Shown: positions 1-9,828 of the stretch, piece by piece
Numbering within the stretch: position 1 is the stretch's first letter
Layout: every line of letters starts with the position of its first letter
Assembly: GCF_900187365.1 (NCBI RefSeq)
Contig: NZ_FYDG01000001.1
Coordinates: 372,001 to 436,000, forward strand
Source: Rhodoblastus acidophilus
GTDB taxonomy: Bacteria; Pseudomonadota; Alphaproteobacteria; Rhizobiales; Beijerinckiaceae
Direction of reading: 5' to 3'
Length of the DNA stretch: 64,000 bases
Notes under the pieces: model-generated
Databases searched by the model: none
What the model was told of the DNA's origin: nothing
The model's input: only the letters and a program-made list of their open reading frames with translations
Position numbers and translations under genes: made by a program

Positions 1-413
1 TCGACATGATAGCCGAACACGGTGGCGCCGGCGCCGCGTTCGCGGGCGCGCTGCAGCGCCGCGCGCAGGCCGGCGCCGAAGAAAATGTTATCGCCGAGCA
101 CCAGACAGACCGGATCGGTCCCGACGAAATCGGCGCCGATGACGAAGGCCTGCGCCAGCCCCTCGGGCCGGGGCTGCACCTTGTAGGAAATCTGCAGGCC
201 GAACTGTTCGCCCGTGCCGAACAGCCGCTGGTAATTTTCGATATATTCCGGCGACGAGATGATCAGAATCTCGCGTATGCCCGCCAGCATCAGCACCGAG
301 ATCGGATAATAGATCATCGGCTTGTCGTAAATCGGCAGCAATTGCTTGTTGATCGCCAGAGTCGCCGGGTGCAGGCGCGTGCCCGAGCCGCCCGCCAGGA
401 CAATGCCTTTCAT
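1..413 (-). CDS. rfbA: Glucose-1-phosphate thymidylyltransferase, N-terminal part (runs off the window)
   Basis: This enzyme joins glucose-1-phosphate to dTTP to make dTDP-glucose, the first step towards dTDP-rhamnose. The first 137 codons are present. The protein begins [16 protein letters not shown], the nucleotide-binding signature of the family, and continues with [15 protein letters not shown], typical of RfbA; the gene leaves the window at base 1. The ATG at 413 follows a good ribosome binding site (GGGGAGGC). It lies 27 bp after rfbC on the same strand, so the two form one dTDP-rhamnose transcription unit; rfbB and rfbD are presumably beyond the window edge. Identification is firm. Confidence 0.95.
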   Translation of the reverse strand, partial: MKGIVLAGGSGTRLHPATLAINKQLLPIYDKPMIYYPISVLMLAGIREILIISSPEYIENYQRLFGTGEQFGLQISYKVQPRPEGLAQAFVIGADFVGTDPVCLVLGDNIFFGAGLRAALQRARERGAGATVFGYHV

Positions 414-440
414 TCGATGCCTCCCCGCAACAGACTGGAT

Positions 441-995
441 TCAGGCGAAACAGGCCGGCAGGTCGCGCAAGGATGGATGGTTTCTGTCCTTGGGCGATAG
501 CAGGTACTCGCCAGCCGGCTTGGGCCAGACGATGCCGAGGGCGGGATCGTCGAAGGCGAGGCCGCGGTCGCAGTCCGGCGCATAATATTCAGTGACCTTG
601 TAAACCACTTCGGTGTCTGGTTCGAGCGTGCAGAAGCCATGGGCGAAGCCCACGGGAATCCAGAACTGGCTCCAGTTCTGCGCGCTCAACATCACCGAGA
701 CATGTTGGCCGAATGTGGGCGAGGAGCGGCGCAAATCGACCGCGACGTCGAAGATCGCGCCGCGCACCACCCGCACCAGCTTGCCCTGCGCCATCGGGTC
801 GATCTGGAAATGCAGGCCGCGCAAAGTGCCGACAGGCCCGGACAGCGATTGATTGTCCTGAACGAAGCGCTGCGCCCCGATCAGCGGCGCGAACGCGCGC
901 TCGTTATAGGTTTCAGAAAAAAAGCCGCGCGCGTCGCCGAATTTTTTCGGGGTCAGCAAAACAGGGCCGGCAATCTCAAAGGTCTGGTGTTCCAT
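441..995 (-). CDS. rfbC: dTDP-4-dehydrorhamnose 3,5-epimerase
   Basis: It epimerises dTDP-4-keto-6-deoxyglucose at C3 and C5 in dTDP-L-rhamnose synthesis. The 184-residue product is the usual family length. Visible family features are FGDARGFFSETYNE near the N-terminus, the catalytic-His segment RGLHFQ, the basic KLVRVVRG strand and FWIPVGFAHGFCTLE of the cupin barrel. The frame is open upstream to 1082, but the ATG at 995 gives the standard N-terminus (MEHQTFEIAGPVLL) and is preferred. It precedes rfbA by 27 bp on the minus strand. The roughly 145 bp upstream separates it from an unknown gene, so it may have its own promoter. Confidence 0.95.
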   Translation of the reverse strand: MEHQTFEIAGPVLLTPKKFGDARGFFSETYNERAFAPLIGAQRFVQDNQSLSGPVGTLRGLHFQIDPMAQGKLVRVVRGAIFDVAVDLRRSSPTFGQHVSVMLSAQNWSQFWIPVGFAHGFCTLEPDTEVVYKVTEYYAPDCDRGLAFDDPALGIVWPKPAGEYLLSPKDRNHPSLRDLPACFA

Positions 996-1139
996 CGCAG
1001 GCTCCACCGCTTCACCGGGTCGTCGCGCAAATTTACGCGGGTCAATGCCTAATTTAGTAGAGGCGCGGCTTGAGCGAGTCAATTGCAGTCCTCGCCCGCG
1101 AATTCGCTGAAAATACGCCGTTTTGGGCCTGCCGTTACG

Positions 1140-1721
1140 TCATCGGCCGTCCGCATGCGCGGGACGCCGCGTTCTCGCCCCGAGATAGGCGACGATCATG
1201 TCGTCGCCTTCCACGGCGACCTGCGGGAACAGGGCCAGCGATTCCGCCACGGCGGCGGCGGCGCGCTCGTCGCTGACCATCTGGCGGACGACGCGCAGGC
1301 GCGCGGCCTCGCCTTCGCCCGTCGGCGCGGCGGCGACGATTCGCGCCGTCCACAGCACATAGGCGCCGGGGAACTCGCGCCAGCGCGTGAAATCCGGCTC
1401 GATGGCGGCGAAGCTTTCGACGTCCTCGCGCACGACGAGCTTGTGGAAATCGGCCAGCGCGGCCATCGTCTCCAACAGGTCCGGCCCGCTGCGGCTGGCG
1501 GAGGCCACGTCGAGCGCGCGGGCGCGCGCCGGAGCGCCGTTGACGATGTCGCCCGGCTCGGCTTCCGCCGGCTTGGGCTTGAACTTGCGCCGGAACGACT
1601 GGTGGAAATAGGACGGGTCGATCTTGAGATGATCGACGAGCTCCTGCGGCGCGAAATCTGGCTTCGCCGTCTCGGTCAGGCGACGGGGAAACCTGAAACT
1701 GGCGAGCGTGGTCGTCTCCAT
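1140..1721 (-). CDS. Uncharacterised 193-residue protein in the polysaccharide cluster
   Basis: I do not recognise this family. The protein is soluble, with no signal peptide or membrane segment. It starts METTTLASFRFPRR, has a basic segment around residues 35-55 (FHQSFRRKFKPKP), then an alternating helix/strand pattern and a basic tail. The ATG at 1721 is chosen because the reading frame above it only continues as antisense of the upstream glycosyltransferase. It lies 71 bp downstream of the large glycosyltransferase and upstream of rfbC on the same strand, which suggests a role in the same surface-glycan pathway, but nothing in the sequence states the function. Confidence 0.6.
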   Translation of the reverse strand: METTTLASFRFPRRLTETAKPDFAPQELVDHLKIDPSYFHQSFRRKFKPKPAEAEPGDIVNGAPARARALDVASASRSGPDLLETMAALADFHKLVVREDVESFAAIEPDFTRWREFPGAYVLWTARIVAAAPTGEGEAARLRVVRQMVSDERAAAAVAESLALFPQVAVEGDDMIVAYLGARTRRPAHADGR

Positions 1722-1792
1722 GACGGGCCTTTCCTGTTCTGGCCGGATTGTCGGTCTTGCGCCCAAACGAGCAAGACCGGCGCCGGAAAGCT

Positions 1793-4700
1793 TCAACCTT
1801 CGACGAGGCTCGCCTGGCGCGCCTCCACGATCTTTTTCGCGCGCCCCCGCACGTTCTCCCCGGGCCGCAGCCGGCGCGCGCGGTCGAACACGTCGGCGTA
1901 AAGCTGACGATAGCGCGACGCCATGGCGTGGGTGGAATATTGCCGTCCCGGCCCCTGCTGCCAACGCGCGACTTCGGCGATTTTGCCGGCCAATGCGCCG
2001 GGATCGGCGAGAATGCCGCGCGCCAGCGCCAGCACGGCGTCGGCCGAGGCCGCGGCCTCCGGCGCGATCAGCCAGCCGCCGCCATGCGCCGCGATCCGCT
2101 CGCCGACCGCGCCGATGTCGACGCCGATCGCCGGCAGGCCGAACGCCCACATTTCGGTGAGCGTGTGGCAATAGGTTTCCGGCCAGATCGAAAACACCGC
2201 CCCGACATGCGCCTGGATGGCGCGCGCCTTGTGCGAAAATTCCTCGCGGTCGTAGCGCCCGTGCAGCGCGAGGCCGGGCTGCGCCTTCAGGCGTCCGAAA
2301 TCCCCCAGCACATGAAATTCGACGGTGCGGCCCTGATCCTGCGCCACGATGGCGGCGATCAGGCCCGCGCCCTTGGCGGTGGAAATATTGCCGGGAACCA
2401 GGATTCGCAGCGGTCCCGCCGCTTGGACCGGCGCGGCGTAGAGGCCCATGTCCGAAAAATCGCGGCCGTGGGGAATCACCCGGAAGTCGCGGTCCGCCAG
2501 CGCGGGATAGCGCCGCAGGAAAATCTCGCGCGCCTGGGGCGAGGTGGTCACCAGCGCGTCGGCGCGGCCGAGCAGGCGCCCGAAAGTCGCCTGCCATTTG
2601 GCGACGAACTGGTTCTTGAGCGGCGGGAAGCTGACGCGGTCCCACAGTTCCACGGCGCATTCGCCCGGCGTGGGCGTGCAGGCGCCGCCGCAATGCGTGT
2701 TGTTTTCGTCGAGCAATTTCACTGAGGGACATATTGTGTAGAAATCGTGCAGCGACAAGATCCAGGGGATGCCGATCCGCTCGCACACCGCCTGAATCCC
2801 CAACCCGTGCCAGCCGAGATGCCGGATGTGGACGAGTTCGAAGGCATGCCGGGTGAGGATGTCGAACAGCGCGATATCGTATTCTTCCGAGCGATGGATC
2901 AGCGGCTCCAACGGAACCTTCAGCCTGATGGCCTCGATTTCGACGTCTCCGTCCGCCTCTACCCGCCACAGCTTGATCTCGCGCCCGTCGCAGCGCAGCA
3001 GCCACGGCTCGAAATGATCGCGCAGGGCGCGCATCAGGTCGCGGTTGGTCTGCGGCGTGCCGCCGGTTTCTGTGGAGATGACGAACAGGGCGCGCGGGCG
3101 CGGCCGCTCCGCCGCCTGCAGCGCGCGCCGCAGCCGCCAGCGCACGCCGAGAATTTCCGCCGACTCGGCGAACACCGCCGTCAGCCGGGAATATTCGGGA
3201 TAGCGCGCCTTCAGCGCCGCCATGCCCGCCTCGTAATGCGCGAGGCGGGACGCGCCGAAACTGGCGGAGCGCCGGTGATAGACATAGGTGCGGTCGTCCA
3301 TCACATGCTCGAAGCCGGCATGCAGGGCGCGCATGCAAAAATCGTTTTCCTCGCCATAGCCGACCGGAAACGCCTGTTCGTCGAGCGCGCCGATTTCGTC
3401 GAGGCACGCGCGGCGGATGTACAGGCAATAGCCGTTGCCGGTCGGCACGCGCGGATAGGCGCTCAGCGCGCAGTGCTGAACCAGCCGCGCCATGCCCTCG
3501 ACGCCAAGTTCGGCGGGGATATGGTTGGCGCCGTTCATTTCCGGCGCGGAGAAAACCCCGGCGTTGTTGGACAAAGGCGTCGCCGTGGCCACGCGCGGCG
3601 AACTATAGGCGGCGGCGCGCAAGCCCTGCAGCCACAGCGGCGTCAGCGCCGTGTCGGAATTCAGCAGCACCACGTCGTCCTCGCCCGCCAGCGCGACGCC
3701 GCGATTCACGGTTCGGGTAAAGCCGAGATTGACCGCGTTGCGATGGATTTCGATTCCCGCGATCCCCTCATGCCGGCGCAGGATTTCGCCGATGCGCGGG
3801 TCGGTGCTGGCGTCGTCGATCAGGATCGCGCGACAGGGAAAGGTGGTCCAGTCGCACAGCGACTTCAGGCAGATCTCCAGATCGTCGGCGGCGTTGTGAA
3901 TGGGTATGACGATGGAGACGCCGCGCGATTTCTCCGCCAGCGACACTGCATAGGCGCTGTGGACATAAGGCCCCGCCGGCGGCGGCGACGTCGCCTGGTC
4001 GGAGCCGAGCACGCCGCCGGTCTGGAACGCCGGATGGACCGAGACGACCAGATGCTCGTCGCAGGGGCTGGGGTTGGCGATGTCGAGCTGAAAGCCTCCG
4101 CCCCGCGTGACGATGTTCTTCTCGATCAGATCGGCGCGCGGACGGTCGGCGCAAACGGTCGCATAGCGGATTCCGTTGAGATAGACGTCGGCTTCCGCCG
4201 GAATTTCGGGATGACCGGCCAGCCAGCCGGAAATGCTGCGGTTGGACACGCGCTCCAGCCGGCCCTGGTGCGGCGACAACAAGGCGCCGGCGCCGGAGAC
4301 CACCGCCGCGCCGCGCCGATGCAGGGTCGCGGTGAAAATGTGTTCGGGCGGGAAGGCGGCGGCGCCCGCCGCCCGCAACGCGTTCAGGATCGACGCCGCG
4401 CCAACGCAATATTCGGTCGGCGCCACGCCCGCCGCGCTCCAAACCCGGTTGGCGTCCTTCGCGCCTTTCAGCTCGACGGGAAAGCAGACGTCGCCGATGC
4501 GCAGCTCAAAGCCGGCGCCGGGTCCCTCATCCGGGAAACCCACGACTTCGCCGAACACGCCGACGCCCGCTTGCACGGTCAGGGTCGCCTTGGGAAAGCC
4601 GGGCGATCGCTGCGCGCTGTCGAGCGCGGCCATCCCCACGCAGCCGTCGCCGGCGACGCGCAGCGTTTGCGGCGTCCCGGCGCCGGGTTCGCAATGGAAC

Positions 4701-5596
4701 AGCGCCCGAAAACCGCCCTGCCCGCCCGCGATCCCCGCCTGCGCCAGATCGGGCCGGTCGTCCAGCGACAGCACAGCGACCGGGGCGGCGCCCTCGACGG
4801 AAAATGTCAGCGGCGGCGCCGCGGCGCTGGCGTCGGCGCCGGCGACCCAGCCCGACACGAACAGATGCGCGCCGGATTGGACCCGTTCCTCCATCACCAC
4901 CGTCAATTCGCCGACGGCGGCGGTTTTCGGCTGAATCGCGGCGGGCGGCGCCGCGCCGCCGTCCAGGGCCGGCAGGCGCGCGCGCGCGACGACGCGCTCG
5001 CCCGCCATCAGCTCGATTTCGGTGGGGTCGGCCGGATGCGCCAGCCGCCAGTCGCGCAGCGCGGCGGTCGCGACATGGAAGCCGAACAGGGGGTCGTCGC
5101 CGCCAAAGTCGATGGCGAGATCGTCGCGCCGCAGGTTCAGGCGCACCGGCAATTCATGGCGGCCGTCGATGCGCAGGCGCGCGGCGCCCGCGTCCTCCGC
5201 GACCAGGCCGGGATCGACCAGCCAGCCGGACAGGTCCTGCTCATCGGCGAGGTCGAGCGCGCCGCGCGGCTCGAATGGGACAAAGCGCGTGCCGGCGCCG
5301 ACCAGCGGGACCGCGCCGCCGGGGGTGATCGCGTGGATCGCCGGCCTCTCCGGGGCCTCCCCCATGGTCAGGATCACACGTTCAAAGCCGGCATAGCCGC
5401 CGGCGATGCCCGCCGCCGCCAGATCCGGCCGGAAATGGAACCGCGTGATCGACGCCTCGCCGACGCCCTCGATCGTCAGCAACAGGCGCCGCAGCCGCTC
5501 TTTTTCGGCGGTGGCGGCCCATCCGGACACCACGATATAGCCCGGCCCCGAGGCGCAGGTCTCGACAAAGCCAATCAACGCGATGTTGCCGTTCAT
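1793..5596 (-). CDS. Large two-domain glycosyltransferase (GT2 plus GT4) with N-terminal SGW repeats
   Basis: This 1267-residue protein probably builds a surface glycan at the cytoplasmic face. The first ~540 residues contain four beta-rich modules marked by SGW (near residues 24, 123, 248 and 456), two of which share RPDLAxAGIAGG and GGF(E/R). Residues ~558-790 are a GT2 domain (VSIVIPIHNAADDLE, then the LLNSDTAL metal-binding region and GYGEENDFCMR). Residues ~855-1240 are a GT4 domain (ISTETGGTPQTNRDL, SIWPETYCHTLTEMWAFGLP). The ATG at 5596 is chosen because the frame upstream lies antisense to the gene at 5684. No membrane segment is seen. The two transferase domains could add two sugars in succession; the SGW modules may bind glycan or partners, which is inference. 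Confidence 0.85.
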   Translation of the reverse strand: MNGNIALIGFVETCASGPGYIVVSGWAATAEKERLRRLLLTIEGVGEASITRFHFRPDLAAAGIAGGYAGFERVILTMGEAPERPAIHAITPGGAVPLVGAGTRFVPFEPRGALDLADEQDLSGWLVDPGLVAEDAGAARLRIDGRHELPVRLNLRRDDLAIDFGGDDPLFGFHVATAALRDWRLAHPADPTEIELMAGERVVARARLPALDGGAAPPAAIQPKTAAVGELTVVMEERVQSGAHLFVSGWVAGADASAAAPPLTFSVEGAAPVAVLSLDDRPDLAQAGIAGGQGGFRALFHCEPGAGTPQTLRVAGDGCVGMAALDSAQRSPGFPKATLTVQAGVGVFGEVVGFPDEGPGAGFELRIGDVCFPVELKGAKDANRVWSAAGVAPTEYCVGAASILNALRAAGAAAFPPEHIFTATLHRRGAAVVSGAGALLSPHQGRLERVSNRSISGWLAGHPEIPAEADVYLNGIRYATVCADRPRADLIEKNIVTRGGGFQLDIANPSPCDEHLVVSVHPAFQTGGVLGSDQATSPPPAGPYVHSAYAVSLAEKSRGVSIVIPIHNAADDLEICLKSLCDWTTFPCRAILIDDASTDPRIGEILRRHEGIAGIEIHRNAVNLGFTRTVNRGVALAGEDDVVLLNSDTALTPLWLQGLRAAAYSSPRVATATPLSNNAGVFSAPEMNGANHIPAELGVEGMARLVQHCALSAYPRVPTGNGYCLYIRRACLDEIGALDEQAFPVGYGEENDFCMRALHAGFEHVMDDRTYVYHRRSASFGASRLAHYEAGMAALKARYPEYSRLTAVFAESAEILGVRWRLRRALQAAERPRPRALFVISTETGGTPQTNRDLMRALRDHFEPWLLRCDGREIKLWRVEADGDVEIEAIRLKVPLEPLIHRSEEYDIALFDILTRHAFELVHIRHLGWHGLGIQAVCERIGIPWILSLHDFYTICPSVKLLDENNTHCGGACTPTPGECAVELWDRVSFPPLKNQFVAKWQATFGRLLGRADALVTTSPQAREIFLRRYPALADRDFRVIPHGRDFSDMGLYAAPVQAAGPLRILVPGNISTAKGAGLIAAIVAQDQGRTVEFHVLGDFGRLKAQPGLALHGRYDREEFSHKARAIQAHVGAVFSIWPETYCHTLTEMWAFGLPAIGVDIGAVGERIAAHGGGWLIAPEAAASADAVLALARGILADPGALAGKIAEVARWQQGPGRQYSTHAMASRYRQLYADVFDRARRLRPGENVRGRAKKIVEARQASLVEG

Positions 5597-5683
5597 TCCA
5601 GCGACGCTTTCCGAGGCGCTCCCGACCCAACGCCCCCGTCCCGTTTCGAGACGTTGCGCGGCGCCGGATGAAGGTTTCACATT

Positions 5684-6613
5684 ATGCGGCGGCGGCACAA
5701 GCCCAAAGCTCCCATTCTGCTTGACGCGCGGAATGAAATCCAAAAAAGTCCGGCCATGCTCGTCGCCAGCGGATTTGAAATGGCCAGCATCGAGCGCGTT
5801 TCGGCGTGCGTTCTCGACGCGCTTGACGCCCAAAAACCGTTCAGCCTCATTCGGTTGGGCGATGGCGAAGCCGTTCTGCTCGGTTATCCAGATCTCATTC
5901 ATCCGACCCGCTTCGCGCATTGGATGGGCAATTTCTTCGGCCCCCACGCCAAGCCGACGCATGGGTTCGACACTTTGCGGGCCTATCTCGTCCACGCGAT
6001 CCGCAACGCCGACGTGGTCGGGCTTTCCCCCCGAAAATGGAGCGATCTCGACGACGCCCGCGCACGCCTGTCGCGGCTGGGCGCCAAGGGCGGGCGCCTG
6101 ACCCAGGCCGAGAAGGAGGCGATCAGCGCGGTCGAATGGGGCGTGCTCGCCCATCTGGCCGCGCCCCTGCTGGCGCCGGGGCAAATCCTCGCCACCACCG
6201 CCGTGCATGGCGAACTGGAGACGGCCGGGGTTCTCAAGCAATGCGTGTCGCGCGCCGCGCAGGTCAACATCATCAGCGGCAACGATCTTCAGGCGCGGTT
6301 CGCCGCGCGTTTTCCCGACAAGTTTTTGCGGGTCCGGCGCGTGCCCACCGAATACAAGTTCGCCGCCGAACGCGACGGCTGGGAGCGGCGGCCGCCGCAT
6401 TTTCCCGACGTGTTCGAGGCGGTGCTGGAGGAAATCCACCGGGGCGATTTCGCCGGGCTGAGTCTGGTGGGCGCCGGCCCGTGCGGCAAGGCCTATTGCG
6501 ACGCCATCCGCGCCGCCGGAGGCGTGGCGCTGGACATCGGCTCGATCATGGACCTCTGGGCGGAACGGCGCACCCGCAGCTATTTGGCCGAAATGAAAAG
6601 CGTCACACTTTAG
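5684..6613 (+). CDS. GT-D fold glycosyltransferase (DUF1792-like)
   Basis: The 309-residue product carries [14 protein letters not shown] near residue 50, the (F/I)R-GDGE signature of GT-D type transferases, whose DGE supplies the DxE metal-binding motif. The C-terminal DIGSIMDLW is also typical of that group. Members add sugars during protein O-glycosylation or surface-glycan assembly. It is transcribed away from the large glycosyltransferase, with an 87-bp shared control region. The ATG at 5684 has a GAAGG about 9 bp upstream; a second in-frame ATG at residue 25 is possible. There is no signal peptide or membrane segment, so it should act in the cytoplasm. Confidence 0.75.
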   Translation: MRRRHKPKAPILLDARNEIQKSPAMLVASGFEMASIERVSACVLDALDAQKPFSLIRLGDGEAVLLGYPDLIHPTRFAHWMGNFFGPHAKPTHGFDTLRAYLVHAIRNADVVGLSPRKWSDLDDARARLSRLGAKGGRLTQAEKEAISAVEWGVLAHLAAPLLAPGQILATTAVHGELETAGVLKQCVSRAAQVNIISGNDLQARFAARFPDKFLRVRRVPTEYKFAAERDGWERRPPHFPDVFEAVLEEIHRGDFAGLSLVGAGPCGKAYCDAIRAAGGVALDIGSIMDLWAERRTRSYLAEMKSVTL

Positions 6614-6810
6614 AAGGAGTTAAGGCGGATTCGGGTGAACCGGAGCGCGTCCCCGGCGTTATTGACGCAAGCGAAAGAAGGCGGGACGGCGCTCACGCGA
6701 CGCGACGATCCCGCCACGCGAACGCCGGGGCCTTTCTCATCCGCATATGGGCGCCGCAGCTTGAACCTGCTTTCCCGCCCGCCGCCGGCGTCAACCCTGG
6801 GGAGGCGCAT

Positions 6811-8661
6811 GTGACTAAGCTGCTGGCCGTTTCGACTTCCATCCTGGCGCTTTGCGCGACGCAAGGCGTATGGGCGCAAGAAACGAAACAAGAGACGAAA
6901 CAAGAAACAAAACAAGACTCCAAACAGTCGATAGAACAGATGAGCCGCGATTCCAGCCAATGGGTCATGCCGGCGAAAGACTACGCCAATACGCGCTATT
7001 CCACGCTCAAGCAGATCAACACGAGCAACGCCAACCGGCTCGCGCCGGTGTGGAGCTTCTCGACCGGCGTGCTGCGCGGGCATGAGGGCGCGCCGCTGGT
7101 GATCGGGGACGTGATGTATGTCCACACCCCCTTCCCCAATATCGTTTACGCGCTCGACCTCAACAATGACGGCAAGATCCTGTGGAAATACGAGCCGAAA
7201 CAGGACGCCAACGTCATTCCCGTGATGTGTTGCGACACCGTCAATCGCGGCCTCGCCTTCAGCGACGGCAAGATCTTCCTCTATCAGGCCGACACCACGC
7301 TGGTCGCGCTCGACGCCAAGTCCGGCAAGCAGGTCTGGTCGGCGAAAAACGGCGACCCCGCCAAGGGCGAGACCGGCACCGCCGCGCCGCTGGTGATCAA
7401 GGACAAGGTGTTCGTCGGCAATTCCGGCGGCGAGTTCGGCGTGCGCGGCGCGATCACCGCCTATGACGTCAATTCGGGCAAGCAGATCTGGCGCGCCTAT
7501 TCGACCGGCCCGGACAAGGACATGCTGGTCGATCCCGAAAAGACCACCATGCTGGGCAAGCCGATCGGCAAGGATTCCAGCCTGAAGACCTGGGAAGGCG
7601 ACCAGTGGAAGATCGGCGGCGGCGCCGTCTGGGGCTGGTTCTCTTACGATCCGCAGGTCAACCTGATCTATTACGGCACCAGCAATCCCTCGACCTGGAA
7701 CCCGAAGCAGCGGCCCGGCGACAACAAATGGTCGACCTCGATCTTCGCGCGCGACGCCGACACCGGCGAGGCCAAATGGGTCTATCAGCTCACCCCGCAC
7801 GACCAATGGGACTATGACGCGGTCAACGAGAGCATTCTCGCCGATCAGGACATGGGCGGAAAGACCGTCAAGACCCTGGTGCATTTCGACCGCAACGGTT
7901 TCGGCTACACGCTCGACCGGACCAACGGCGAATTGCTGGTGGCGGAAAAATTCGACCCCTCCGTCAACTGGGCGACCAAGGTCGAGATGGACAAGAGCAG
8001 CCCCAATTACGGACGGCCCGAGGGGGTGAAGCAATATTCCACCGAAGCGAACGGGGAAGACGCCAACACCAAGGGCGTCTGCCCGGCGGCGCTCGGCTCC
8101 AAGGACCAGCAGCCGGCGGCGTGGTCGCCGGAAACCAAGCTGTTCTACGTGCCGACAAACCATGTCTGCATGGATTACGAGCCGTTCCGGGTGGCGTACA
8201 CGCCGGGGCAGCCCTATGTCGGCGCGACCCTGTCGATGTATCCGCCCGAGGGCCAGGCGAACATGGGCAATTTCATCGCCTGGGACGCGACCAAGGGCAA
8301 GATCGTCTGGTCCAATCCCGAACGCTTCTCGGTCTGGTCCGGGGCGCTGGCCACCGCCGGGGATCTGGTGTTCTACGGCACGCTGGAAGGCTATCTGAAG
8401 GCGGTGGACGCCAAGACCGGCAAGGAGCTGTACAAGTACAAGACCCCGTCGGGCATTATCGGCAATGTGATGACCTATCAGCACAAGGGCCGGCAATATG
8501 TGGCGGTGCTGTCGGGAATCGGCGGCTGGGCCGGCATCGGCCTCGCCGCCGGGCTGGCCGATCCCCATGCGGGTCTCGGCGCGGTCGGCGGCTACGCGGC
8601 CTTGAGCAACTACACCTCGCTCGGCGGCAGCCTCACCGTGTTCGCCGTCGAGCAGGAATGA
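6811..8661 (+). CDS. xoxF: Lanthanide-dependent PQQ methanol dehydrogenase XoxF
   Basis: This periplasmic enzyme oxidises methanol with pyrroloquinoline quinone. The 616-residue protein has a signal peptide ending VWA (cleavage after residue 22), then the eight-bladed propeller of quinoprotein dehydrogenases. The vicinal disulfide is C140-C141 ([10 protein letters not shown]). The catalytic Asp334 is followed by Asp336 (QWDYDAVNE); that second Asp is the marker that separates lanthanide XoxF from calcium MxaF. The start is the GTG at 6811 behind GGGGAGG. Mature residues 24-39 are an odd [16 protein letters not shown] repeat. No xoxG cytochrome or xoxJ gene follows, so the electron acceptor is encoded elsewhere. 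Confidence 0.95.
   Translation: MTKLLAVSTSILALCATQGVWAQETKQETKQETKQDSKQSIEQMSRDSSQWVMPAKDYANTRYSTLKQINTSNANRLAPVWSFSTGVLRGHEGAPLVIGDVMYVHTPFPNIVYALDLNNDGKILWKYEPKQDANVIPVMCCDTVNRGLAFSDGKIFLYQADTTLVALDAKSGKQVWSAKNGDPAKGETGTAAPLVIKDKVFVGNSGGEFGVRGAITAYDVNSGKQIWRAYSTGPDKDMLVDPEKTTMLGKPIGKDSSLKTWEGDQWKIGGGAVWGWFSYDPQVNLIYYGTSNPSTWNPKQRPGDNKWSTSIFARDADTGEAKWVYQLTPHDQWDYDAVNESILADQDMGGKTVKTLVHFDRNGFGYTLDRTNGELLVAEKFDPSVNWATKVEMDKSSPNYGRPEGVKQYSTEANGEDANTKGVCPAALGSKDQQPAAWSPETKLFYVPTNHVCMDYEPFRVAYTPGQPYVGATLSMYPPEGQANMGNFIAWDATKGKIVWSNPERFSVWSGALATAGDLVFYGTLEGYLKAVDAKTGKELYKYKTPSGIIGNVMTYQHKGRQYVAVLSGIGGWAGIGLAAGLADPHAGLGAVGGYAALSNYTSLGGSLTVFAVEQE
6880..6927 (+). repeat. 12-bp tandem repeat at the mature N-terminus of xoxF
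   Basis: Four 12-bp units encode [12 protein letters not shown] and DSKQ directly after the predicted signal-peptide cleavage site. The units differ at only a few bases. Being a multiple of 3, copy-number change would keep the reading frame. Confidence 0.8.
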
Positions 8662-8673
8662 CCACGTTCCCAA

Positions 8674-8700
8674 GGAGACGCGCGGCGGTCGCGCGTCTCC
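8674..8700 (+). other. Perfect 11-bp hairpin between xoxF and the small secreted protein
   Basis: GGAGACGCGCG and CGCGCGTCTCC are exact inverted repeats separated by 5 nt. The hairpin lies 12 bp after the xoxF stop and 18 bp before the next ATG. No T tract follows, so it looks more like a processing or RNA-stabilising element (or a leaky terminator) than a full intrinsic terminator. Confidence 0.6.
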
Positions 8701-8718
8701 CTTCGCCGCGAGGCGCTC

Positions 8719-8934
8719 ATGCTGTCCATCGTGATCCTGATCTGCTCGATCGCCACCGCGCCCGCCGATTGCCGGGAAACCAACGCCCTTCAGGTGGTGA
8801 ACGGCGGGCAGGCGCGCACGGCGAACAATTGCGGCGCGCTGGCGCAGGAGGCGCTGGCGCGCAACGCGCTCAAGCCGGCGCCGGATCGCGAATACGCCAA
8901 GGTGGCCTGCCTGCACAGTAAGGAGGCGCGCTAG
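8719..8934 (+). CDS. Small secreted cysteine-containing protein downstream of xoxF
   Basis: This 71-residue protein starts MLSIVILICSIATAPADC, a short hydrophobic export signal, and has four cysteines (residues ~9, 18, 38 and 64), three of them in or near the mature part. I know similar small conserved proteins of unknown function but no assigned role. It sits 57 bp after xoxF behind a hairpin, in the same direction, so co-transcription is likely and a periplasmic role alongside methanol dehydrogenase is possible. It ends 4 bp before the convergent porin gene. Confidence 0.65.
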   Translation: MLSIVILICSIATAPADCRETNALQVVNGGQARTANNCGALAQEALARNALKPAPDREYAKVACLHSKEAR

Positions 8935-8938
8935 ACCT

Positions 8939-9658
8939 TCACGGCCCGCCGAACTTGTACATCAGGCCGAACATGGCCGAATTGGAATCGTAGCGCACCT
9001 TGTCGGACACGCCGGTCGCAGCGTTCGTGGTCGTCGCCGTTCCCAGATCCGTGAAGCGATATTCGGCGCGGCCGATGACATGGTCGGTGAAGGCGTATTC
9101 CACGCCGCCGCCGAGGGTCCAGCCGACGCGGTTGGCGTTGGCGTTCATCATGGTCGGGGCGGCGCCGGTCATGGTGGTCTTGACGTCGCCGAAGGCGACG
9201 CCGCCCGCCGCGAAGATCAGCGCGCGGTCGAGGGCGAAGCCGAGCCGTCCCCGCAGATCGGCGTCATAGTTGTGCCGCGCGTTGACGCCGTAGACGGCGC
9301 CCGTCGCGTCCCTGACATTGGTCGTGCGCGATCCGCCGATCACGCCGTCGCCATTGGCCTCGACGCCGACCACCATCGGGCCGAGTTGCTGATTGTAGCC
9401 GATCATGCCGCCGAGCGCGCCGCCGACGCCGTTCATGCGGTACGGCGTGGTGGTCGCCAGCGCCGGATTGGTCACGACGCCCTGCCGGCGCATGAAATCG
9501 GCGCCGCCCTCGACGCCGGCGTAAAATCCGGTCCAGCTGAAGACCACGGGCGCGGAGGTGAACGCCGGCGGCGGCGGCGCCTTGTTCGACGGCAGGTCGG
9601 CCGCCTGGGCCTGTCCGACGCCAAACAGGCAAAGGGCGGAAACGAGCATTTTTCGCAT
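8939..9658 (-). CDS. Outer-membrane beta-barrel protein (Omp25/31-like porin family)
   Basis: The 239-residue protein begins with a signal peptide (MRKMLVSALCLFGVGQAQAA), then a Pro-rich linker and FSWTGFYAGVEGG, the N-terminal signature of alphaproteobacterial Omp25/Omp31 immunogenic outer-membrane proteins. Alternating strands with Gly-rich turns follow, including RAEYRFTDLG, and the end is GLMYKFGGP. It should form an 8-strand barrel in the outer membrane. The ATG at 9658 follows GAGAGGAC; the open frame upstream adds nothing credible. The gene is monocistronic by appearance and converges on the small protein at 8934. Confidence 0.9.
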   Translation of the reverse strand: MRKMLVSALCLFGVGQAQAADLPSNKAPPPPAFTSAPVVFSWTGFYAGVEGGADFMRRQGVVTNPALATTTPYRMNGVGGALGGMIGYNQQLGPMVVGVEANGDGVIGGSRTTNVRDATGAVYGVNARHNYDADLRGRLGFALDRALIFAAGGVAFGDVKTTMTGAAPTMMNANANRVGWTLGGGVEYAFTDHVIGRAEYRFTDLGTATTTNAATGVSDKVRYDSNSAMFGLMYKFGGP

Positions 9659-9828
9659 GAGGTCCTCTCTTTTGACCGCTTGAGCGACGCCCGAGCCGCG
9701 CGAAAGCGGGATCGAGCCGCCGCGCGCGGCGTCGGGCGCATCGCAAGCCATAGAGAGGGGCTTTGGCGAAATTTAGGATTTTTATCAGAAGGTTACACGT
9801 AATTTAGCCGGGTTTTCGCCTTGATGGT

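Noticed and set aside
2747-5671. A 974-codon open frame on the plus strand opposite the large glycosyltransferase
   Set aside because: It is exactly antisense to clear GT2/GT4 coding sequence; its translation is Arg/Gln/Ala-rich without any motif. High GC keeps antisense frames open.
6811-8661. Calcium-type methanol dehydrogenase MxaF
   Set aside because: The residue two after the catalytic Asp is Asp (DYD), the XoxF marker; MxaF has Ala there. No mxaJGI genes follow.
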